A stretch of 64,000 nt of DNA from Ailurus styani (GCA_002007465.1 LNAC01001213.1:1-64000); one strand, 5' to 3'; numbered from the stretch's first letter, positions 1 through 11,812 are shown. Notes: generated by a model not told the origin, from the sequence alone. Translations and numbers: made by a program.

Positions 1-374
1 TTCCGTTTTTGCAAAGGACTGACATTTAGAACTAACAATTTCAATAAGGCAACAAGCCCTTTAGGATAGGTGATTTTTCTCATCTTAACTGTGTATCAAG
101 AAGGAGCTAAAGTGAAAGGAGAAGGTAAAACTTCAGTTAATGAAGCCTTGGACCTTCACTTCTGTCCTCAAATTTGGCTACAGCAATGAGACTGTTATTG
201 GATGAAGAATTACTCTAGGGAGAAATTCAGGATAAGAAAATTTTCTGCTTAACTGTTCAAACACGATTCTTGCTGAGAATGGTCAAGGCCTCAAACATGA
301 AAAGTGTAATTGCAAGGGCTTGTTGCCTTATTGAAATTGTTAGTTCTAAATGTCAGTCCTTTGCAAAAACGGAA
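1..374. repeat. Inverted repeat, 61-bp perfect arms with 252-bp spacer
   Basis: Bases 1-61 are the exact reverse complement of 314-374, with unique sequence 62-313 between them. The match stops at 61/314 on the spacer side. The outer side is cut by the window edge, so the true arm may be longer. No transposon terminal motif or target duplication is seen. It could be a genuine inverted duplication or an assembly fold-back. Confidence 0.9.
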
Positions 375-419
375 GTTCACTAAAACCGCCTCTGGGGGGC
401 AGGAAGTTGTATTTTGGAC

Positions 420-1060
420 TCTGAGGAACGTTTTTTTTTCCAAACCCGAAGGGCGGGGGAGCATCGAAATTAGGTGCAATTGTGGAGCAATGCTGCCACC
501 AAATGGCTAAAAGTTCACTGAGCGAAGGCAGAAGGCGCACTGCGGCAGCAACCGCAGCAGGAAGTTCCGGGTCGGGAGTGCGGTGGTTGATGGGAATTGT
601 GGCCATTTGCTTTAGGGTTGTACGAAGGTCGACCGGCTCTTTCGTACCCATGGCCTGAATTTCTGTTGTGGACAGTTCCTTATGGCCTCCGTGGTGGTGG
701 GAATTACTGGGAAAATTGGGAGCGAGGAGGAGGAAGATGCTAGTTCTCGGACCCACTCTAAGGGTCATCTAGCGGGGTAATGGGAAGATGGACGAGTTCG
801 GTCCCGTGTGGACATGCGCATTAGTGGTGAACGGAACTGCTAAGCCGGCTGTGTTGTGTCTGTCTTTAGGCTCTTTGGCGGGACGAGCCTGCCATTCCTT
901 TACTTTGTGGGTCGGGGCCTGGGTGCTTGAGTGGGAGAAAGGGAACGACAACTAGCCCTGGAGCCCCTTTTAAGGGCGTCGTCTGTCAGTGTGTGTCCGT
1001 CCATCTGTCGGTCCACCCACCGACCCATCCATTCGTCCAGTCCTTCATAAAACAAATATT
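420..1060. promoter_or_regulatory. CpG-rich promoter-like region, gene unknown
   Basis: CpG dinucleotides are frequent here (roughly 30 or more by eye over about 640 bp), while sequence on either side is CpG-poor. Several open frames cross it on both strands (for example a 140-codon minus-strand frame at 346-768), but none resembles a known protein and they probably reflect high GC. It may be the promoter of a noncoding RNA or of a gene lying left of the window. Transcription direction cannot be decided from sequence. Confidence 0.4.
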
Positions 1061-1305
1061 CACTGGACACCCATTAAGTACCGGACACAGCTTTAGACCC
1101 TTGGGGACCCAAAGACACTCAAGAATACGAGGGCCCTGTTTTCAGGGACCATTCCTTCTAGTGGGTGGAGACAGAAAATAAAGAAACAAACTACCGAGTT
1201 AATTTCAGATAGTGATAATAAGACGGGGTGATCAGACAGAAAGAAATGTGGTGGATGTGTGTACGCACTTTTCCTGAGTGGCCAGATTCGTCTTCTTCAA
1301 GGAAA

Positions 1306-1639
1306 TGACAGTGAAAGACCCTCAGATCCCACTACCCAAGAATCTGACACCGGGCTTCCACTGGATGCAAAGGCAAGAGGGTTTATTGTTCACAGACGCG
1401 CCTGCGGGCGGTCAGCATCAGCTGGCTGAGCGCGCCGGGCTTTTGGCTCACACGCTTTTTATAGGAGAAAAAGGGGGTACATAAGCAACGGCTTAGCAAC
1501 AGGTTTTCTATTAGTTATTTAAGACAACAATGCAGGTTATCTAAGGTCACAGGTGTTACTTCCCTGGGAATTCCTCTGAATGGTCGGGAGGGGTTCTCAG
1601 GACTCTCCGACCTTTGTTCTCTGCAGCCAAGCGGTTACA
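1306..1639 (-). mobile_element. Solo LTR, reverse strand, 334 bp, 4-bp target duplication
   Basis: Read on the minus strand it starts TG (at 1639) and ends CA (at 1306) and is flanked by GAAA at 1302-1305 and 1640-1643. It carries a TATA-like box (TTTTTATA on the plus strand, 1456-1463) and, about 70 bp downstream, an AATAAA signal (TTTATT at 1382-1387) in the correct order. A 4-bp duplication fits class I (ERV1-like) retroviruses. No internal region is attached. The U3 boundary rests only on the short duplication. Confidence 0.55.
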
Positions 1640-1643
1640 GAAA

Positions 1644-3059
1644 GGCAAGAATGCGGTTAGTTAGTCAAGGGCTGGGGGAGGGTGTTCACAAGCGGGGGTC
1701 TTTCAACAGTTGAGGACGTTGGGAGTGGTGTCCTGTATGGCTTTGAAGACACTGATGAGGATAAAAGCGTCTTGGTTTTACATTGTTTCATGCCTTATTA
1801 ATACAGAGGCTTAGAGTAACACAAATATAGATAATGTTTGCTGCTTCATTCCCTGCAGGAGCTCCTAGACTGTCAAAACGATCATCAGAATAGAAAATGC
1901 TAATAGAAGGGCTCAGTGGGTCAGGACCAGGGAGTACTGGCACCAGAGCATGGACAACAAAAGCAGCTGCGTTAGGGCGTTGAGTGTTTAGGTTAAAGAC
2001 CTCTTTCCCCTGAACCCCAAAGAGTACAGAGGGTGGAGAAGCCTGGTTCCCTTCCTCTTTGTGGTTTGCCTTCCCTTCTGGTCTCCTTTCTCTATGGGTC
2101 CTAGGATCTTATCCTTCCAGATTAAGTCATTTATGGGGCTTTGCTTTGCTGTAATGGAGAAGTTAAGTCAGGGACTTGCAGTCCTATCAGTGGAATGCCG
2201 GTGGAATTTTAATTCCAGACAAGAGTTTGGAATGGGTCCATGGTACAGTAGGTCCTACATAGTTTTGGAGGCTTTATAGATTCGGCACACGTGACTATGG
2301 CTGTGATATTTTAAGGGATCCTGTGGTTCAGCAGGAAGGTGAAACCGTGTTGACAACAGCATCACAACTTGAATGAATGAATGAGTGCATATTCTGTGGT
2401 AGACAGCAATAGGAAGGAACCCCTCAGTTGTTCTGGGTGTGGAGGAAAGAGGTTAGTTGAAAAGCTGCAGATCGATGACTGGCTGAGGTTCTCCTCGTTG
2501 TAGAGGTGAGGTGCACAGTGAAGGGAAATTTATAAAAAGAGGCCTTCAGAAAGAAGGGCCACAGTGAGTGCCAGAGTTTTTCCAAATATCCCAACGGCCT
2601 CTGCCTGAGAAAACTGGATCTGAGGCAAAATAACTTGTAAATAGACAAAGCAAAGTGAATGGCCTGAGTAGGTGGGGGTGGGGAGTGGGACTGGTTGTTT
2701 TAGTGTGTGGTAGATACTAAAAAGAGTACCTGATGCCTTGTTAGAGGGCAACTACACGCTCGTGTTGAGTGGGAATATCCGGGACACAAGTGGGTCTAGG
2801 CCAGGGTAGCAGCAAGTCTTTGGCCTGTTGTGTTGGACAGTGGGTGGTGGGTGACTATGATCTTCGGTTCTTTCCACGATCAGCATCCGCCTTTTCTCCC
2901 AATACAGGCCATGATGGGATTCGTCCTCTATGTTCTGAGTACTGAGATTTGGGGTCATCCATCGTCTGCATATAATTTAGCTACATTATTTGGGGGACAG
3001 AATTCCTTGGAGAGACAGGGGGAAAGGAGGTTAGAAGAGGACCAAACGTCTGCCATGGT
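1644..3059. other. No gene recognised
   Basis: Mostly unique-looking sequence. Short frames on both strands have no recognisable similarity. A small GAAT/GAAC-type simple run sits near 2372-2387. Nothing else can be supported. Confidence 0.6.
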
Positions 3060-3070
3060 ATGTTTTTATC

Positions 3071-3096
3071 AACAACAACAACAACAACAACAACAA
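3071..3096. repeat. (CAA)n microsatellite
   Basis: Short tandem CAA run. It creates the poly-glutamine seen in one chance reading frame and is not evidence of a gene. Confidence 0.9.
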
Positions 3097-3114
3097 TGAG
3101 TAATAATAAATGTC

Positions 3115-3320
3115 TCCATCCGTTTAGGGTTTACCGTGTGCTGGACTCCATGCCGAGGGCCTTCTCCATATTCCCTCATTTAATCTTAACAGTAACATGG
3201 AAACACTGGTACACTGTTTCCATTTTATATATGAGGAGACTAAGGCTTAGTTTAGGTGGTCTACCTGAGATTAAACAAATCAGCCGTGGTTTCAATCCGT
3301 CTTTGTCTCTAGTCCAGTTT
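3115..3320 (+). mobile_element. MIR SINE relic
   Basis: The order of motifs follows MIR: 'gtgtgctggactccatg', then a 'ctcatttaatcttaac' segment, then 'atatgaggagactaagg', then a degraded 'cacagctagtaag' region. Old and diverged. Confidence 0.7.
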
Positions 3321-3321
3321 T

Positions 3322-3498
3322 TTTCTGAAAGTGTGATCTCCAAAACAACAGCATCAGCACCACCTGGGCTTGCTACGTTAGAAACGCAAGGCCTTAGGCC
3401 CTGCCCCAGACCTGCTCAATCAGAATCTCTGGGGTCAGGGCCCAGCCATCTGTGGCTTAAAACACCTTTCAGGTGATTCTGATGCACATTTGTAAAAT
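3322..3498 (+). mobile_element. MER5A-type hAT-Charlie DNA transposon relic
   Basis: Contains the MER5A succession 'agcatcagcaccacctggg', a GC-rich 'ccctgccccagacctgctca' segment, 'atcagaatctctgggg' and 'caggtgattctgatgcaca'. It is non-autonomous and has no coding capacity. Confidence 0.75.
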
Positions 3499-3713
3499 AC
3501 CGCACATGCTCGATGACTAAACTACTATTTGCTGGTTTCTTTGGCATGTAGGACTGCTTGCCAGGAAGCTACCTGTTCACTCTGTAAGAGGTTTGGCGTG
3601 CGTTCCTTACATTTATGGGAAATGAGGATAAGGAGAAAACAACTTGTATGTGACCAGTGACTGGGTTGGGGGTAGGAGGATGTTGAATGGATGTTGTTGA
3701 ATGGAGAGGATGC

Positions 3714-4229
3714 CCAGGCATCTCCACGGCCCTTTTTATTTTCCTGAACTTCATGGAAAAGTTGACGAGTAACATGGGCACCTAGAGGAGGTGGTATACC
3801 GGCAGCATATCCTTAGTTTGGGGTCACGTAGATAGTACAGGGGTGTGGGGTGCTGCTCCTGAAAAGCCCAGCCCTCCTGGCCAAAGTGTTTCCAGAGTTT
3901 TGATTTTGTAGGTTCCAGCCCTTTAAGGCCTCTGGAGAATATGGGGGAGGGGGAGGGAAGGCAACCCATATCCCAAAGGGTAGCTCTTGTAGTCACCACC
4001 ACCAGGATATATCCCACTGATTATCAGCTATTAAATTATCCTCACCGAGTTTCCGTGGCTACATGAATGTCGGCTTTGGGGAGAGCTGATGGGAACGGTG
4101 ACTAGGAAGCAAGGTGCCGTGTGGAACTCAAGGAAGAGGGAAACTACAGGAAACTCAGGCGGGCCACCTGGTACTCATCAATTTCTCCATGAAGTCCAGG
4201 AAAATAAAAAGGGCCATGGAGATGGCTGG
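3714..4229. repeat. Imperfect inverted repeat (about 60-bp arms)
   Basis: 3714-3773 and the reverse complement of 4170-4229 share a segment with 'catctcca-ggccctttttattttcctg' and 'acttcatgga', with only a handful of mismatches. About 396 bp separate the arms. Family unknown. It may be two copies of one old repeat in opposite orientation. Confidence 0.7.
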
Positions 4230-6180
4230 CCCCCACTGTAGCTCACAGCAGTGCAGACAGACAAAAGCCTCTGTGTAACTCTCCCGTGCTCCGGGCCAGG
4301 AGCTCCAAGGGGAGGACTCACAACTGTGGTGGAAGGTCCAGCCTCCCTGGCCAATGGAATTCAGGGAAAAGTGAGGCAGAGTATCTCCATCTGGTGGTGA
4401 AACGAAGGACATTGCCTGGTGTACTAACCACATGGAGGCAGAGGGCAGACTGAACAGTAGTAATGGGATCCTAGATACAATCTTCTAACCCTTGGGGAAC
4501 TGGTGGGGAAGGCTGCCCCTCTAAGACCTGTGGACCCAGGAACCTGGCTTTAATATAGGTTGGTGGTGGAGGGGGCAGTGGGAGGCACTTTTGCAGGCTA
4601 CTTTGCAGCCACAACTGCTAATTCCTTGGAAAACTGGGTGGGCAGCGAGTCACACGGCCTTACTGCCTCCCTTGAGTTTTCCTTTGTCTGATAATCCTTT
4701 GTGTGGGGTTTGGTTATACGCCCAAGTTTAAGTTTATTTCAGTCAGTATTTCCACCCTCCCCTGCATCTGATTTGCCATCGGTGAACCCATAGGTAAGAA
4801 GGTTTGACGGGGCCTCATCTGGAAGAAAAATCTTTGTGTGTGTGTGTGTGTGTGTGAGTGTGTATACATATAAGTATATGTATGCGTGCATATACATATG
4901 TGTGTGTGCAGACATACACACAAACCTATAAATTTTATATATTTATATTCAATCATTTAACATTAATCTAGAATATACTTAAATATAATAGTATAATATA
5001 TAATTATGTACAATAATATATCAATATAATAGTATATGATAACAGAACATAATGTATGCAATACATACGTATACTATATGTAAAATGCTATAATTAATAT
5101 GATTATAATATATACAAGATGCTATATTTTATATGTGTGTATATCTGTGTGTGGGTGTGTATGTATATGTGTGTATACACATATATAAAACGAGAATTTC
5201 TGTGTTTGTCTGGTTTAGAAGAAGAAGTTCCAATTTGGGGAAAGGGTATATACATTCCCATTCTCTGACATGCTTAAACTGGCAGTATTTAGAGAAGTCT
5301 TCCCTCCTCTCACTGTAGCATGGCTCTTAGTCCCTCAATACTGGCATCAGGGTCTCAGATGAAGCACTTTGTAGGGTCTGTAAATATTCATACAGCAGTG
5401 TGGACCAAGCAGGCCAGCAGGGCTTTGAAAGTTGTTCATAAGCGAGTCCCTCCTTATCTCCCATTGCTTGTAAGATGGTGGGGTTTACTGGTTTCCTTTT
5501 TCGTCTTCTGAAGTCCCTTTCCAACCTGTCTCTCGCTTTCAGATTTGGGACGAATTGCCTAATGGTGTGAGCTCTTTCTCCACGAGCAAAACTCAAAGTG
5601 CAGTTTTGCATAAGCTAGGCGTCTGGGAGAAATGTGTTTTAGCGTGTCTTAGGCCCATCCCTGCTTCTTCAGCACAACTGAGGACGTAAACCCAGATAAC
5701 TGATTTCTTCACTCGGGCCTATCCCTACCACCCTCTCCAGTAAGAGCAAGCCTGTATTCACAGACCGGAAGGCCAGTGTCGCTATGTAAACTAAAACACC
5801 TTTCCACAAGATATTTAGTTCCAATGAGCAAACTACTTACTTTTCTCGTGCCCCCACTCCTATCCACCTTCCATTCCACAACTTATTTTCTCTCTTCAAA
5901 CCTCCAACACTGCCTCTCCCACCCTCACTCTTAGCTGATGACCTCCCTTTCTAGTTCATGGAGAACACTGCATAGGAGTCAACATGAATTAACAAGTCCA
6001 AAATGCAACTCCACCATCTTCCCCTATGAACTGTCTTCAGCTGCGGTATTTTCCATTGCAGGATAATGTCAACTCTATTCATTCAGCTGTGGTGCCATAG
6101 ACTTGAGAGTGATCCCTCGCTATGGTGCTGTACTCACCGCTCATTTTCAACCTTTTAGGAGATCCCGTGAGCTCTTTTGA
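4230..6180. other. No gene recognised; AT-rich tract inside
   Basis: Unique-looking sequence plus a (TG)n run at about 4834-4862 and an AT/TG-rich, microsatellite-like tract from about 4920 to 5190. No supported coding region. Confidence 0.6.
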
Positions 6181-6189
6181 ACAAAATAT

Positions 6190-6990
6190 GCCCCGAATCT
6201 GACCACTTCTCACCACCTCCCCTGCTAACATCCAGTTACAAGCTGCCGTCTGTTCCCCTCCCTGCCCCAGCATACTGAAATTGTTTCCTGACTTCTTTCT
6301 CTGCTTCACCCTCCCTCCCGCCACCCCCACCCTCCTCCAAACTGCCCCACTGATCGTCAATCCGGCAGCCAGAATAGTGCTATTACAACATATAATCAAA
6401 TCATATAATGCCTCTGCTGAAAACCAACAGCTTTCATTTCACTCAGGGTAAATTAAGAGTCCTTAGAATTGCCTTCAAGGCCATATGTGATGTGTCCACT
6501 AGTTACCTCTCTCACCTTATCTTGTCGTCTCTCCTCCTTTCTCATTCTCCTTTGGCCACGGTGACCTTCCTACTGTTCCTGAAGTAAGGGTTTGGGCACC
6601 ATCTGTTCTTTCAGCCTGGAACATCCCTCCCCCCCACCCCCGCCCAATGTCTGCATGACTCCTTCCCTCATCTCTATTATGTCTTTGATTAAACGTCACC
6701 TTTCAATGTGGCTCACCCCTAAACATCTTATTTCAAGTGCCCCTCACCACCACACGTGCAATTCCCCTTTACCTTGTCTTATTTTGTTCCTTCAGCACAT
6801 TATGTGCTTTACTTGTTATGATCATTTGCTTGTCTCTGCCCACTAGAAGGCAAGCTCTTCCAAGCCAGGGCGATTGTTGTGACTATGGTTGTTGTTTATT
6901 ACGTGTGTCTGATTGTCCACTAATTTGTCTCAATAGTGACTGGCATGGAGGAGGTGCTGCATAAATGTTTGTTGCATGAATAAATATACA
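6190..6990 (+). mobile_element. L2 LINE 3' fragment
   Basis: Follows the L2 3' region: 'gaatctgaccacttctcacc', 'cggcagccagaatagtg', 'catttcactcagggtaaatt', 'ccttcaaggccatatgtgat', then the 3' end 'ctagaaggcaagctcttcc' and the tail 'ataaatgtttgttgcatgaa'. Old, with no reading frame left. Confidence 0.8.
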
Positions 6991-9245
6991 TTACCAACAT
7001 CCACTGCGTTTACTCGATTTTTTTTTAATCGAGTGAACAATGAGAGGGAGATGTTAATGTCCCCCACAAAATTATGTTTCCGTCAATTTCCCCTTATGGT
7101 TGCACCATCATCAACAAAATCCCAAGACAAAGAAAAATATTTCCAACACATGTAACAGGCAAAGAAAGGGTAAATAACCCTAAGGAGCAGAAGCAGACGA
7201 TAAATAGCAGACCAAACAGCAAAATAGACAAGCAAAGCAAACACAGTAGGGCACCCATGAATGAACGAACACTGTTCACAAGCAATTTGGTAGTGGTGAT
7301 GAGGGTAAGGGAACAAACTACTTTCGCTCAGCTGTGCTCACACTGAGAGTGTGGTAAAAGATACATCCACGAACGTCGTTGTTGTATCTGGCGTTAGGAC
7401 AATGTTGAGGGGGAAGTTCACTCGTTACACAGCAACCTCTCTAGGGTGACTCATGGGAGAAACCTACCTCAGGGAAAAGCATGGTTATTCCTTCTGTGCA
7501 GTCATTCAGGTTTGACCTCGGGGATAGTGGGACTCCTGCTGCTGATCACCTTTCCCTCTCTCCATTTAGGCAGCTCGAAAAGGTAGATTGACATCTCTGG
7601 CCGACTGGCAGTAAATGTGGAGAGCCTTATGGCATGTGTTTTGTGTTCAAATCAGTCATCTGATTAGACTTCCACACTTTAATTTGGCCTTGGTTTCCTC
7701 ACCCAACATATCTGTTAAAACTTTGATTTTCTTTGGCACTGATGTACTTTGTAAGCTGTGTGATTCCTCAGCTCAAAGCCTGCCAATCAAGGACTTCCGA
7801 TCTCACCCAGAGCAAAAGTCCAGTCCTTGGCCCGGAAAGACTCTACCAGATTTAATTCCTGACTAACTCTCTGGCCTCCTCTCCCCTTCACTCACTCTGC
7901 CCTAGTCCAACTGGAGCCAGCTTATACTTTTAATAAAATCTGCTGTTTCTGGGGCGATTGAGCCCCCACGATACATGACCACAGCCACAGACTTTTTTTT
8001 TTTTTTAACCCAGCTTTTGATGGAGAAGCATGATGGCTCTCCGAGTCTGCTTACCCTCTTGTGCATGCCGACATTTGAATAAAGCGTATCTGTCAATCAT
8101 ATCCACAAATGCTATGTATATCGCTACATTTTCCACCAATAGCATCGCTGGTGTACCTGTCTGGTCAATGCTAAATTCTTGTTCTACAACTCACCCTCTG
8201 AGAAGAAATACAGTCACCAGCCACCACTGAGCCCATTAGACTGGTGATGACAACTACCTTCCATCTTAGCGCATCCACACTGCCTGCCAGAAAAAGAAGC
8301 TCCGAGCCTATGTACTGGGGCCTTTCTAGAAAACAACAGTCATCATCCTTATGGTCACTTATTTCTGACTTTTTCTGTCCATGTAAATCCACTGTACTTC
8401 CAAGGCTCCCTCCTCCAGCCTATCCAGTACGACTGTCCCCTCCCTACTTGGATAATTTCCCACAGCCTGCATGGCTAACCCAGGATGGGGAAGTGGACTC
8501 TATGCAGTACAGGAGAGGCTAGACTTTCAGTGGCACTGTGGCACCTCCAAGCCTTCTTTACCTAGAAGGACCCTGCCTGGACGACTGATCCCCACCGCCC
8601 CTTGGAAAGTCCCCTGGTTTGGTCAAAACATTCTAATGAGCCAATCCTTGGAAATCCAGGCCCCTGGATCCAGCCTCTGAAAACCCTTGGCATGGGATTT
8701 CATCAATTTGGAAGTGCACAGAAGAGCCAGGGGGGCACAAATAGTCTGAAGGTCATGAATTATTACCTGATGGTTCAGGGTCAAGGGCCAGAAGGTTTCT
8801 CTCTCTTGCTTCCTTTCACCTCCGGGAATGGCCTCAGGCAATGCCTCTGGAACCAGTTCACTCAGTCTTCTCTGACCAGCACTGTCAGCCCTTCCTTACA
8901 GATCTTGTTCTTACGTTGAACCCACCTTATGGACTTGACAGCCTCACCAGAGACAACTTGGGGAGTTGGGGAAAGTTACCAGAATGAATCTAAAAAAGGT
9001 CAACCGTAATTCCACAACAAATGTATCATCACTCTTAGTTCTTAGTTTACTCCTCACTGGTCTCTTTCCTATGGGAGTAAGATAATGTAGCATGTAACCC
9101 ACCACCATGAGATTCAGTGGTGTCCCCTGCTGCATTCCAGACATTGCTGAGCATGTGTGAAAATCAGCAGAAATGGTCTTCCTGCCCCCTGTCCACACAC
9201 CCCATCCTTCATGGAAAAAAAAGACACTTAACCCCAACATTAGTC
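6991..9245. other. No gene recognised; possible L2 relic near 7780-7930
   Basis: Short chance frames on both strands only. The stretch around 7780-7930 (phrases like 'ctctggcctcctctcc' and 'actcactctgcccta') resembles L2 but is weak. A T-run sits at 7992-8006. Confidence 0.5.
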
Positions 9246-9254
9246 AGGCAATAA

Positions 9255-9490
9255 TATATATATAATTTTAAGTTTTCATTTAAATTCCGGTTAGTGGATA
9301 TGCAGTATAATATCAGTTTCAGGTGTCCAGTATGGTGGTTCAACCCCTCCAGACAACACCCATTGCTCATCACAACACGTGCACTCCTTAATCCGCGTCA
9401 CCTATTTAACCCACACCCTCACATCCCCCACCTCCCTTCCGGTGACCATCTGCTTGCTCTTTATACTTAAGAGTCTGTTTCTTGGTTAGG
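9255..9490 (-). mobile_element. L1 3' UTR fragment, reverse strand
   Basis: Shows the carnivore L1 3' UTR in reverse: 'catttaaattccggttag', 'cattgctcatcacaac', 'tccttaatccgcgtcacc', 'cttaagagtctgtttcttgg'. The near-duplicate 'caggcaataa' / 'taggcaataa' on the two sides suggests a target site duplication. Confidence 0.7.
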
Positions 9491-9760
9491 CAATAAAATT
9501 TTTTTTTTAAAAAAATTTAGTCACAGTGAGATACCATTTCTTTTCAATCAGAGGACTATTTGATTTAGGGACAGAAAAGGATATGAGGAAATGACATCCT
9601 AAGGAAGAGAGAACCAGGAAGCCCAGCTTGGGCCACTAACAGCACTGTGGCTGTTTGAGGGAAGTGGTGCTATCCTTCACTAAGGTTTGTCCCCTGGCCC
9701 AGTTCCCATGGGATCGCCTAGGAATCCAATGAGGGGCTGAGAGTAAAAACTAAAGGAGCT

Positions 9761-10893
9761 GTTTCTATAATAAGAGTGAACTTTGGGGACTTCATCAAGA
9801 TAAAAAGCTTCTGCACAGCCAAGGAGACAGCCAACAAGACTAAGAGGCAACCCACAGGATGGGAGAAGATATTTGCAAATGACATTACAGATAAAGGGTT
9901 GGTATCCAAGATCTATAAAGAACTTCTCCAACTCAACACCCAAAGAGCAAATAGCCCAGTCAAAAAATGGGCGGAAGACACGGACAGACACTTCTCCAAA
10001 ACAGACATACAAAGGGCTAACAGACACATGAAAAGAATGCTCAACATCACAAGCCATCAGGGAAATACAGACCAAAAGCACAACGAGATACCACTTGACA
10101 CCAGGTAGCAATGGCCAAAATTAACAAAGCAGGAAACAACAAATGTTGGCGAGGATGTGGCGAGGATCCCACCCTCTTACACTGTTGGTGGGAATGCAAG
10201 CTGGTATAGCCACTCTGGAAAACAGCATGGAGTTTCCTCAAGATGTTAAAAAGAGAGCTACCCTACAACCCAGGAATCACACTACTAGGTATTTAGCCCA
10301 AGGATACAGATGTAGTGAAAAGAAGGGGTACATGCACCCCAAGGGTCATAGCAGCAATGTCCACAATAGCCAAACTGTGGAAGGAGCTGAGATGCCCTTC
10401 AACAGATGAATGGATAAAGAAGATGTGGTCCACATATACAATGGAATATTATTCAGCCATCAGAAAGGATGAATACCCACCACTTGCATCGACATGGATG
10501 GAACTGGAGCAGATTACGCTAAGTGAAGTAAGTCAAGCAGAGAAAGACACGTATCATATGGTTTCACTCATATGTGGAACATAAGGAATAACACGGAGGA
10601 CCACAGGGGAAGGGACCACTGGGCTCCAGGCCTTATGCTAAGAGCCTGAAGGGGGAGAAATCAGAGAGGGAGATGAACCATGAGAGATTCTGGACCCCAG
10701 GTTTCAGAGGGGAGGGTTTCAGAGGGGAGGGGGTGGGGGGAGGGGGTAACAGGGTGATGGGTATTAAGGCAGGCACGTGTTGTGATGAGCACTGGGTGTT
10801 ACACCTAACTAATGAATCATTGAACACTACATCAAAAACTGATGATGTACTCTATAGTGGCTAACTGAACATAATTAAAAACTAATAATAAAA
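9761..10893 (+). mobile_element. L1 3' end: ORF2 C-terminal part and 3' UTR
   Basis: 5'-truncated L1 of about 1.1 kb. Open stretches encode the C-terminal ORF2 region: '[15 protein letters not shown]' and '[20 protein letters not shown]' near 9790-9935, then 'YYSAIRKDEYPPLASTWMEL' near 10450. The 3' UTR ends in an A-rich tail near 10890. The ORF2 frame is broken by stops. An unexpected 28-bp segment lies at 10618-10645 (see findings). Confidence 0.85.
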
Positions 10894-10906
10894 GAGCTAA
10901 GATCAT

Positions 10907-10913
<7 letters not shown>

Positions 10914-10946
<33 letters not shown>
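10914..10946. repeat. (GA)n microsatellite
   Basis: Pure GA dinucleotide run just downstream of the L1 tail. Confidence 0.9.
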
Positions 10947-10951
<5 letters not shown>

Positions 10952-11365
10952 TGAAGCCATGCAAATCACTCAGCACAGGCCAGATGGCTCCCTTTCATTG
11001 TGGGTGACTACCATGTGCAACTGGTGGGCCTGTGGTCAGACCAACGGGTGCCCCTGTGCCACCAAGCACCACGGAAGCCACTCTCAGACAAGTCTTCTGG
11101 GGATACCTGGGTCCAGAGCTCTGGAATCTCTTGTAGATGTGGCTGAATAAAAACAGGATTAACACCAGGTCAGCGAAACAGGCCCATCACCAATCTCATC
11201 CCTGCCTCTTCTCTGGATGCTCCAGAACTCCTGGTGAGCTCTGCATCAGCATATTCAGCAGCCCCGGCCAGGGTATGTGATGGCCACCAAGGTTATCACC
11301 AGGCTTGGGCACGGAAAGCCTTGATGGCATATCCTGACATATGATTCTGTATCCTCACGCAAGAA

Positions 11366-11392
11366 TGGAATACAACGGAATGGAATGGAATG
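11366..11392. repeat. Short (GGAAT)n-like run
   Basis: A few imperfect GGAAT units. Too short to be called satellite DNA. Confidence 0.6.
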
Positions 11393-11494
11393 ACAAAGGA
11401 GGTCTGAAACATTGTCGTGGGGAAGGCTTCAGAGGGCTCTGAGTGAAGAATTGATCCAAGTCCTAAATGACCAAATCGTCCTGATCATTTAGGG

Positions 11495-11495
<1 letters not shown>

Positions 11496-11553
<58 letters not shown>
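11496..11553. repeat. (AC)n microsatellite
   Basis: Uninterrupted AC dinucleotide repeat of roughly 28 units, likely polymorphic. Confidence 0.95.
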
Positions 11554-11556
<3 letters not shown>

Positions 11557-11679
11557 GAAACAAAAACTTTACCACATTTCTAGATGAGAAAATTTAGAGA
11601 CGGGGCTTGGATTATTAAGTGTTAGTAACATTAAAAACTGTTTTATGTTTCTATAAAAAATCTTCTGTGATTATAAGAA

Positions 11680-11812
11680 AGCAAAAAAGGCAAGAAGGAG
11701 CAGAGGAAGAGGAGAAGAGAGAGGGAGGGAGGAGGGAGAGAAAACAGAGAGACAGAGACACACATACAGGGGATAAAGACAAAGGACGGAAAGAAGGGAA
11801 AGAAAAAAAGTG
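11680..11812. repeat. Purine-rich (GA-rich) low-complexity tract
   Basis: Nearly all A/G on the plus strand with degenerate GAGG/GAGA units. The open frames across it (E/R/K-rich on one strand, L/F/P-rich on the other) are composition artefacts. Confidence 0.85.

Noticed and set aside
346..768. 140-codon minus-strand open frame in the CpG-rich block
   Set aside because: Runs through a GC-rich stretch and into the inverted repeat arm; no recognisable domain, no start context or splice support.
3060..3110. CRISPR-like or coding poly-Q repeat
   Set aside because: Plain CAA microsatellite; CRISPR arrays are not expected in vertebrate DNA and no spaced repeats exist anywhere in the window.
11366..11392. 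Satellite-type GGAAT array
   Set aside because: Only a few imperfect units in unique sequence.
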